From Tannerella sp. (lineage in GTDB: Bacteria > Bacteroidota > Bacteroidia > Bacteroidales > Tannerellaceae), in NCBI GenBank assembly GCA_031262895.1, contig JAISGW010000192.1, positions 1 through 11,286 on the forward strand: DNA of 11,286 bases, read 5' to 3'. Below, piece after piece: positions 6,004-11,286 of this stretch; position 1 is the first letter of the stretch; every line of letters begins with the position of its first letter. The notes beneath the pieces are model-generated. The model had not been told where the DNA came from and made no database searches. It saw only the letters and a program-made list of their open reading frames with translations. The translations under genes were made by a program, and so were the position numbers.

Positions 6004-6876
6004 ATGAAAACGAAGTTTACTCTGATAATACTGGCTTGCCTGTGCTGCTGCGGATTACAGGCACAAGAGGCGAAGCTCTCGTTGGACAAAGAAGGCAAAA
6101 TCATGGTGGCACTTCCCGCGCCCCGGCCTTGGTTACCCTTGCCGAACCGTTCTCTGCCCCTTACCTCCTCGCTCAACACTTCCGCGCCTGGCGCAGATAG
6201 CCTCTACACAAAGGGAAATTACTGGTTCGACGAAGATTTGCCCCGCGACAGGCAGGTGCTTTCGGACGCCTACCGCCCCTTCTACGACCCCTTTGCACCC
6301 ATGTACCTGCGGATGTTGCCCACGGCATGGGACTTTCAGGAAGCCTCCGTCGTGCCGATTAACGAGAAGACGGCGCTCGTGGCCATCGGTCGGCGGGAAA
6401 CTTGGCCGTTGCTGGGCGGCGTTACCGACTTGAACGCCGGCCTGTTCTGGCAATCCGGGCGCTTAAGCATCAGCGGGGGACTATTGGGCGGAGCCTATTC
6501 CACGCCGCTCAGTCCGGCGGCCTCTTTGATGACCGGTGCCAACCTGCAAGTACGCTACACGCTGAACGACCGGCTGGCCCTCAGGGCTTGGGGGCAATAT
6601 CTTTACTATGCCCCCGGGGAGCGGCGGAATTTTTACCTGAACAATTCGCCCTTCTTTCAGACCAGCGGCTACGGCGCCGCCTTGGAATACATGCTTACCG
6701 AGCATTTCGGCCTGGGAGGGGGAGTGGAAGGCAACTTTAATTACCTGAAAGGGCGCATGGAATACCGGCCGATTGTGTATCCTATCTTCAAAGTCGGCAA
6801 ATTCAAGATAGAAGTCAGGCCGAAAGAGGACGACAACGTGCCGCTGCCGCCCCCGCCGTTGAGGCCGCGAAGATGA
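6004..6876 (+). CDS. Exported beta-barrel-like protein of unknown function
   Basis: I chose the ATG at 6004 (290 aa) because it begins a clean signal peptide (MKTK, hydrophobic Cys-rich core, cleavage near GLQA|Q). The open frame continues 60 codons upstream but only through repeat and promoter sequence. The mature protein has a Pro/Leu-rich linker (LPAPRPWLPLPNRSLPL), a region rich in Asp and aromatic residues (YRPFYDPFAPMYLRMLPT), then from about residue 130 alternating strands with Gly-rich turns (LGGVTDLNAGLFWQSG, SISGGLLGGAYSTP, GYGAALEYMLTEHFGLGGGVEGNFNY), consistent with a small outer-membrane barrel. It ends in a proline run and RPRR. The cysteines in the signal core do not form a good lipobox. 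I do not recognise the family. It precedes mnmE by 58 bp with a separate promoter for mnmE. Confidence 0.75.
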   Translation: MKTKFTLIILACLCCCGLQAQEAKLSLDKEGKIMVALPAPRPWLPLPNRSLPLTSSLNTSAPGADSLYTKGNYWFDEDLPRDRQVLSDAYRPFYDPFAPMYLRMLPTAWDFQEASVVPINEKTALVAIGRRETWPLLGGVTDLNAGLFWQSGRLSISGGLLGGAYSTPLSPAASLMTGANLQVRYTLNDRLALRAWGQYLYYAPGERRNFYLNNSPFFQTSGYGAALEYMLTEHFGLGGGVEGNFNYLKGRMEYRPIVYPIFKVGKFKIEVRPKEDDNVPLPPPPLRPRR

Positions 6877-6902
6877 TAAAAAGGGCATTCCTTCCGGTTT
6901 CG

Positions 6903-6910
6903 TATCTTTG
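6903..6910 (+). promoter_or_regulatory. -7 element for mnmE
   Basis: TATCTTTG followed by CAGC is an exact TAnnTTTG match 24 bases before the chosen mnmE start. No good -33 TTTG is visible at the usual distance. Its presence here argues against a TTG start at 6908, which would lie inside the promoter. Confidence 0.6.
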
Positions 6911-6925
6911 CAGCCTATAATAAAT

Positions 6926-6930
6926 AAGGA
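6926..6930 (+). promoter_or_regulatory. mnmE: Ribosome binding site fixing the mnmE start
   Basis: AAGGA lies four bases before ATG 6935, one of the few Shine-Dalgarno-like sites in this window. It supports 6935 over the alternative ATG at 6944. Confidence 0.5.
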
Positions 6931-6934
6931 AGCA

Positions 6935-8368
6935 ATGGCTGAAATGACACATACTTTATCCCCACTTGACGACGGGGAGGCTCCGATTTGTGCGGTATCC
7001 ACCCCGCCGGGCACAGGCGGGATAGCCGTCATCCGCCTTTCCGGCAAAGGGAGCATCGTCTTGGCCGACCGCGTCTTCGCCTCGTCCTCCGGCAAGAAAT
7101 TGCAAGACTGCGCGGCCAATACGGTGCATTTCGGCGAGATACGGGACGCGGCGGGAGAAGCCCTCGACCAGGTCCTCGTCAGCCTGTTTCGGGCGCCCCA
7201 TTCCTATACGGGCGAGGAATCCGTAGAGATTTCCTGCCACGGCTCGGTTTACATCCAACAACAAATCCTGCGGAGGCTGATAGACGCGGGCGCCCGCCTG
7301 GCCCATGCGGGAGAATTCACCCAGCAAGCTTTTCTGAACGGCAAGATGGACCTGAGCCAAGCTGAGGCCGTGGCCGACCTCATCGCTTCCACCTCGGCCG
7401 GGCAGCATCGCCTGGCCATGAACCAGATGCGCGGCGGCTTCAGCTCGGAACTGGGCCGCCTCAGGGAACAATTGCTGGATTTTATTTCTCTGGTAGAATT
7501 GGAACTGGATTTCAGCGAGGAGGATGTGGAATTTGCCGACCGCAGCCACCTCCGTGAATTGGCTGGGCAGATAGAACGGAAAACCGCTCAACTGGCTGAT
7601 TCCTTCCAAGCAGGTAAGGCCATCAAGGAAGGCATTCCTGTCGCCATCGTCGGCGAGACCAACGCGGGGAAGTCCACCCTGCTGAATCTGCTGGTGGGCG
7701 AAGAACGTGCCTTGGTTTCCGACATCCACGGCACAACCCGCGACGCCATCGAAGACACGGTCAACCTGGATGGTATCCTTTTCCGCTTTATCGACACGGC
7801 AGGCATACGGCAAACGGCCGACACCATCGAAACCATGGGCATAGCACGCAGCTTTCGCAAGCTTGAGCAGGCCGCTATTGTCCTTTGGGTCATTGACCTG
7901 ACTTGCTCCAAAGAGGAATTCGAGGCGACCGCCCGCGCCCTCGTCCCCAAAATGAAAGGGAAAAAAGCCATTCTCCTTTTTAATAAGTCCGACCTGCTTT
8001 CCTCAGCCGAAACGGAAGAGGCGACACGACAGGCCTTCCCGCTCGAACTGGAAGCCGAGCGGCTCTGCATCTCGGCCAAGACCGGAGCGCATACGGAAAA
8101 GCTGAAGCAGCTCCTGCTCAAAGCGGCCGCCTTGCCCGAGATCGCGGCCGGCGACGTCATCATCAGCAATGCCCGCCACTACGAAGCCCTGAAGAAAGCC
8201 CACGCGGCGATAGTCCGTGTGTTGAAAGGCATGGACGAGCAACTTTCCGGTGAACTGCTCAGCCAGGACATCCGCGCCTGCCTGCACTTCCTCGGCGAAA
8301 TCACCGGCGAAATCACGAACGACGAAATCTTAGGCTCCATCTTCTCCCGCTTCTGCATAGGTAAATAG
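6935..8368 (+). CDS. mnmE: tRNA modification GTPase MnmE (TrmE)
   Basis: MnmE, with MnmG, builds the 5-carboxymethylaminomethyl group on uridine 34 of certain tRNAs in the cytosol, using GTP hydrolysis and a folate-derived carbon. The 477-aa product (family about 450-480) is complete. It has an N-terminal folate-binding domain with IAVIRLSG and GEFTQQAFLNGKMDLSQAEA, a helical domain, and an inserted G domain with G1 GETNAGKS (240-247), G2 HGTTRD (265-270), G3 DTAG (287-290) and G4 NKSD (350-353). It ends in the diagnostic C-terminal CIGK, whose cysteine is conserved in MnmE. The start at 6935 is set by the upstream AAGGA and promoter. The N-terminus carries about 16 residues before the usual ICAVSTPPG start of the fold, slightly longer than typical. 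Its GC-rich composition fits a resident core gene. Confidence 0.97.
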   Translation: MAEMTHTLSPLDDGEAPICAVSTPPGTGGIAVIRLSGKGSIVLADRVFASSSGKKLQDCAANTVHFGEIRDAAGEALDQVLVSLFRAPHSYTGEESVEISCHGSVYIQQQILRRLIDAGARLAHAGEFTQQAFLNGKMDLSQAEAVADLIASTSAGQHRLAMNQMRGGFSSELGRLREQLLDFISLVELELDFSEEDVEFADRSHLRELAGQIERKTAQLADSFQAGKAIKEGIPVAIVGETNAGKSTLLNLLVGEERALVSDIHGTTRDAIEDTVNLDGILFRFIDTAGIRQTADTIETMGIARSFRKLEQAAIVLWVIDLTCSKEEFEATARALVPKMKGKKAILLFNKSDLLSSAETEEATRQAFPLELEAERLCISAKTGAHTEKLKQLLLKAAALPEIAAGDVIISNARHYEALKKAHAAIVRVLKGMDEQLSGELLSQDIRACLHFLGEITGEITNDEILGSIFSRFCIGK

Positions 8369-8397
8369 GGCATACTTCCCACTTTAAAAATAAAACA

Positions 8398-8405
8398 TAT
8401 ATTTG
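8398..8405 (+). promoter_or_regulatory. -7 element for the RhuM-Fic/Fic locus
   Basis: TATATTTG matches TAnnTTTG exactly and lies 20 bases before the RhuM-Fic ATG, giving a very short leader. The -33 position is weak (TTTA/TTTC-like). The 37-base gap before the second Fic gene has no such element, so this promoter probably drives both. Confidence 0.55.
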
Positions 8406-8425
8406 TCCAAAACAGATTGTCAATT

Positions 8426-9403
8426 ATGGAAAGTAAAGGAGAAATCATCATATACCAAGCGCCGGACGGAACTACTGACCTGAATGTCCGGTTGGAGAAT
8501 GAAACGGTGTGGTTGACGCAAGCGCAAATGGGTCTGCTATTTGACAAGAATAAGCGCACCATATCTGAGCATATAAGCAATATCTTTAAAGAAGGTGAGC
8601 TGCTTAAAGATTCAGTTGTCCGGAAATTCCGGACAACTGCCACTGATAGCAAACAATATGATACATATTATTATAATCTTGATGTTATCATATCCGTCGG
8701 CTATCGCGTAAAATCCAAACAAGGAACTCTGTTTCGCATTTGGGCAAACAAAGTTCTCAAGGAGTATCTTATCAAAGGCTATATAGTGCATGGCAAAATC
8801 AAAGCACAGCAATACGAGGACTTACGGCAAACTGTTCAGTTGCTCTCGAACGTTATGCAGCATAAAGAGTTGGATATAGATGAAGCGACCGGACTACTAC
8901 AAGTCATCACAGACTATACGTATGCCTTGGATACGTTGGACAAATACGATTACCAACAACTGACGGTAGAGAATACCACCGCCGATACGCCGTTCCATGC
9001 CACCTATGAGAACGCCATGGAAGCCATTAACTTCCTCCGTCATAAGTTTGGCGGCAGCGACCTGTTTGGCAACGAAAAGGACCAGTCATTCCGAAGCTCC
9101 ATCGCCACCATCTACCAAACCTTTGGCGGTGTTGACCTCTATCCGAGCATCGAAGAAAAGGCAGCCATGTTGCTCTACTTGGTGACAAAGAACCACTCAT
9201 TTAGCGACGGAAACAAGCGCATTGCCGCTTTCCTGTTCCTTTGGTTTATGGAGAAGAACGGCATCCTTTATCGCTCGGATGGGAGCAAACTCATTGAGAA
9301 CAATACGCTCGTCGCCCTTACGCTGATGATTGCCGAGAGCCGAACGGAAGAGAAAGATGTGATGGTGAAGGTGATTGTGAATTTGATAAATAGGAGTAAT
9401 TGA
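8426..9403 (+). CDS. RhuM-family protein with C-terminal Fic/Doc domain
   Basis: The 325-aa product starts with a virulence RhuM domain (about 1-150): VWLTQAQMGLLFDKNKRTISEHISNIFKEGEL looks like a helix-turn-helix-type segment, followed by the family hallmark YYNLDVIISVGYRVKS and FRIWANKVLKEYLIKGY. The C-terminal half (about 190-325) is a Fic/Doc domain with active site HSFSDGNKR (H257, D261, N263, K264, R265). Lysine instead of glycine before the last arginine is the Doc pattern (HxFxDANKR in P1 Doc, which phosphorylates EF-Tu) rather than the AMPylator HxFx(D/E)GNGR. No (S/T)xxxE(G/N) inhibitory motif is evident and no Phd-like antitoxin precedes it. The ATG at 8426 is preferred over an in-frame TTG at 8417. 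The 5' half is AT-rich (18/60 GC at 8641-8700), suggesting acquisition. The target is unknown. Confidence 0.88.
   Translation: MESKGEIIIYQAPDGTTDLNVRLENETVWLTQAQMGLLFDKNKRTISEHISNIFKEGELLKDSVVRKFRTTATDSKQYDTYYYNLDVIISVGYRVKSKQGTLFRIWANKVLKEYLIKGYIVHGKIKAQQYEDLRQTVQLLSNVMQHKELDIDEATGLLQVITDYTYALDTLDKYDYQQLTVENTTADTPFHATYENAMEAINFLRHKFGGSDLFGNEKDQSFRSSIATIYQTFGGVDLYPSIEEKAAMLLYLVTKNHSFSDGNKRIAAFLFLWFMEKNGILYRSDGSKLIENNTLVALTLMIAESRTEEKDVMVKVIVNLINRSN
8613..8639. repeat. 27-bp perfect palindrome inside the RhuM domain
   Basis: Arm CAGTTGTCCGGAA (8613-8625) is exactly complementary to TTCCGGACAACTG (8627-8639) around a single central A. It encodes SVVRKFRTT on the plus strand, and the minus strand reads a nearly identical VVRNFRTT. 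Confidence 0.9.
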
Positions 9404-9411
9404 GTGGTATT

Positions 9412-9430
9412 TCGGCAACAAACTTGCCGA
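9412..9430 (+). promoter_or_regulatory. Hairpin between the two Fic genes
   Basis: TCGGCAA (9412-9418), loop CAAAC, TTGCCGA (9424-9430) form a 7-bp stem 8 bases after the RhuM-Fic stop and 10 bases before the next ATG. No T-run follows, so it is not an intrinsic terminator. It could affect mRNA processing or translation of the second gene, or be an operator. Confidence 0.5.
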
Positions 9431-9440
9431 TAGTTCAGAT

Positions 9441-10328
9441 ATGACATACATTTCAGTAAGTGAATACGCCGCTAAGTACGGCATCTCGGAACGTACGGCA
9501 CGCAACTATTGCGCTGCAGGCAAGATAGTAGGAGCGTTCTTGACTGGTAAGACTTGGAACATACCCGAAGATGCAGGTTTGCCTTCACGCAAGCAAGCGG
9601 CAAAGGAAATAATGCCGCTTCTCGTTGTCTTGCGCGAGCAGAAAGCTTCCAAACTTAAAGGCAGCATCTATCACCGCACACAGATTGACCTCACCTACAA
9701 CTCCAACCACATAGAAGGCAGTCGGCTGACGCAAGAGCAGACTCGCTATATCTTCGAAACCAACACCATCGGCGTTACGAACGAGAGTGTCAATGTAGAT
9801 GACATTGTAGAAACCATCAACCATTTCCGTTGCATCGACTTGATTATCGACCGCGCCGAAGAGCGATTATCCGAAGCACTCATCAAAGAATTGCATCTTA
9901 TACTAAAGAGCGGCACATCGGATAGTCGAAAGGATTGGTTTGCTGTTGGCGATTACAAGCGCTTGCCCAATGAAGTAGGCGGCAACGAGACCTGTCCTCC
10001 AAAGGAAGTTCATCGCCAGATAAAAGCCCTACTCACTGAATACAACGGCAAGAGACAAAAGACATTCGAGGATATTCTTGACTTACATCAACGCTTCGAA
10101 GCAATCCATCCGTTTCAAGATGGCAACGGGCGCGTGGGTAGATTGATAATGTTCAAAGAATGTTTGGCAAATGGCATCGTGCCATTCATCATTACCGACG
10201 AGTTAAAGATGTTCTACTATCGTGGTTTACAGCAATGGCCGAATATTAAGGAATATTTGACAAATACTTGTCTCACGGCACAAGACCAGTACAAGGCAGT
10301 GATGGATTACTTTCAAATCAAGTATTAG
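9441..10328 (+). CDS. HTH-fused class II Fic protein (predicted AMPylase)
   Basis: The 295-aa product begins with an excisionase/MerR-like DNA-binding segment (ISVSEYAAKYGISERTARNYCAAGKI, ending in TWNIPEDA, about 1-48). Next comes a Fic domain. Residues SNHIEG (88-93) match the class II inhibitory motif (S/T)xxxE(G/N), in which E92 would block productive ATP binding. The active site HPFQDGNGR (H223, D227, N229, G230, R231) is the complete AMPylator motif, so the protein should transfer AMP to a hydroxyl side chain when relieved of inhibition. The N-terminal HTH suggests it also binds DNA, possibly its own promoter. It follows RhuM-Fic by 37 bp on the same strand and is probably co-transcribed. 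It converges with the HTCS gene with an 8-bp gap. The AMPylated target cannot be read from sequence. Confidence 0.93.
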   Translation: MTYISVSEYAAKYGISERTARNYCAAGKIVGAFLTGKTWNIPEDAGLPSRKQAAKEIMPLLVVLREQKASKLKGSIYHRTQIDLTYNSNHIEGSRLTQEQTRYIFETNTIGVTNESVNVDDIVETINHFRCIDLIIDRAEERLSEALIKELHLILKSGTSDSRKDWFAVGDYKRLPNEVGGNETCPPKEVHRQIKALLTEYNGKRQKTFEDILDLHQRFEAIHPFQDGNGRVGRLIMFKECLANGIVPFIITDELKMFYYRGLQQWPNIKEYLTNTCLTAQDQYKAVMDYFQIKY

Positions 10329-10336
10329 ACCGCACT

Positions 10337-11286
10337 TCAGCGTTTGCCTTTGGTGCGTTTGATGAAGTCGGTGGGACTTTCGCCGTATTCGTCCTTGTAG
10401 CACTTGGCGAAATAAGAGGGGGAGGTAAAGCCCACTTCGTAGCAAATTTCCGAGATGCTCAGGCCGGAAGAGGTCAAGAGGGCCGCCCCTTTCTGCAAAC
10501 GGCAACGGCGCAGCAGTTCGTTGGGCGATGTATTTGTTAAGGCCTTTACTTTCCGGTAAAGCTGGACACGGCTCAGGTTCATCTCTTTCCCCAAATCCTC
10601 CACGTTCAGGGCCGAATTGCCCATCTTCGCTTCCAAGGCTTGTTTGAATTTATCAATGAAAGCCTTGTCCATGTCGCAGGCATCATCGCGCAAGTTGAGC
10701 GGATTGCTTGCCACGGATTGCCGGAGGCGTTTCGCCGCATTGACCAGATTACGTATGCGCGACAGCAAGACCTGCGCGCTGAAAGGCTTGGAGATATAAG
10801 AATCGGCGCCCACATCGTAACCCTGTATTCTTTGCTCGTCAAGCGAACAGGCCGTCAACAGGATGACGGGAATGTGGCAGGTTTGCAACTCGGCTTTCAG
10901 GCGGCGGCAGCATTCCAAGCCGTCAATGCCGGGCATCATGACATCGGAAACGATGACGTCGGGGACGTAAGTCACGGCCTTGCAGAGGCCTTCCGTGCCG
11001 TCGGACGCTTCCAAGACCGTGAATTCGCCGGCCAGCAATCCGTGGATATAGCTCCGGATATCGGTATTGTCGTCAATCACCAGGACGGCCGGCTTGGTCG
11101 GGTCGAAGCTGTCTTCCATGCTTGCCGTTTCCGGTACAAGTGCGGGCAGGGGTTCCGCTTTCGTCTCTTCGGCCGGACTTCCCATGTTTGCGGGCGTAAC
11201 GGGAAAGTCAAGCATAAAGACGGTTCCCCGCTTCTCGTCGCTCTCCACGGCAATCGTTCCGCCATGCATGTCCACAAAAGCCTTGA
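10337..11286 (-). CDS. Hybrid two-component system protein, C-terminal part (partial)
   Basis: This is the 3' end of a Bacteroidales HTCS regulator; the frame stays open to the window edge, so the true start lies outside, and the GTG at 11273-11275 is only an internal valine. Counting from the first complete codon, residues 1-27 are the end of the histidine-kinase ATPase domain (KAFVDMHGGTIAVES, then GTVFMLDFP). A linker leads to a receiver domain (about 64-185) with D71/D72, phosphoacceptor D114 in VSDVMMPGIDG, T144 and K166 in SKPF. Residues about 208-311 are an AraC-type DNA-binding domain (LSRVQLYRKVKALTNTSPNELLR; ISEICYEVGFTSPSYFAKCYKDEYGESPTDF). Such proteins sense glycan breakdown products through a periplasmic domain and switch on nearby polysaccharide-use genes. 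The cognate locus and ligand are outside this window. Confidence 0.95.
   Translation of the reverse strand, partial: KAFVDMHGGTIAVESDEKRGTVFMLDFPVTPANMGSPAEETKAEPLPALVPETASMEDSFDPTKPAVLVIDDNTDIRSYIHGLLAGEFTVLEASDGTEGLCKAVTYVPDVIVSDVMMPGIDGLECCRRLKAELQTCHIPVILLTACSLDEQRIQGYDVGADSYISKPFSAQVLLSRIRNLVNAAKRLRQSVASNPLNLRDDACDMDKAFIDKFKQALEAKMGNSALNVEDLGKEMNLSRVQLYRKVKALTNTSPNELLRRCRLQKGAALLTSSGLSISEICYEVGFTSPSYFAKCYKDEYGESPTDFIKRTKGKR

Noticed and set aside
6908..6934. TTG-initiated extension of mnmE
   Set aside because: The TTG is within the -7 element, and an AAGGA site precedes the ATG at 6935.
8179..8652. 157-codon minus-strand frame over the mnmE end and RhuM start
   Set aside because: It is the shadow of two well-supported genes. 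Its VVRNFRTT segment comes from the palindrome.

Overview
The window looks like a chromosomal segment of a gut-type Bacteroidota (Bacteroidales) genome; I cannot assign a genus. Several promoters match the Bacteroidetes sigma-ABfA -7 element TAnnTTTG. Most starts lack a Shine-Dalgarno sequence. The right edge holds the end of a hybrid two-component system (histidine kinase, receiver and AraC domains in one chain), a typical Bacteroidales architecture. Core genes are GC-rich (a leuB stretch at 2881-2940 is 36/60 GC). Two blocks are clearly AT-richer: part of the ATPase/nuclease pair (4861-4920 is 17/60) and the 5' half of the RhuM-Fic gene (8641-8700 is 18/60).

Left part, 1-2088, plus strand: the tail of an unidentified gene, then two exported proteins overlapping by ATGA that look like the two halves of a YjbH/GfcD-type outer-membrane polysaccharide protein. 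The first half carries a perfect 17-bp inverted repeat inside its coding sequence.

Middle, 5472 down to 2101, minus strand: a tightly packed four-gene unit made of an ABC-like AAA ATPase, a small PD-(D/E)xK nuclease-like protein (26-bp overlap), methylglyoxal synthase mgsA (6-bp gap) and 3-isopropylmalate dehydrogenase leuB (ATGA overlap). The ATPase/nuclease pair is a candidate defence or DNA-processing module transcribed with two metabolic genes.

The 531-bp divergent intergenic region 5473-6003 holds two undescribed repeat structures. One is a degenerate octamer array arranged as six copies, a 12-bp spacer and six inverted copies. The other is a five-unit, 21-bp periodic array.

Right part, 6004-10328, plus strand: an exported beta-barrel-like protein, the tRNA-modification GTPase mnmE, and a two-gene Fic locus. 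The locus is a RhuM-Doc-type Fic fusion followed by an HTH-fused class II Fic protein. The RhuM-Fic gene contains a 27-bp perfect palindrome, and a small hairpin lies between the two Fic genes. The HTCS fragment on the minus strand converges on this locus with only 8 bp between stops.

The strongest candidates for undescribed biology are the ATPase/nuclease pair, the tandem Fic locus, the symmetric octamer array and the two strong intragenic palindromes.
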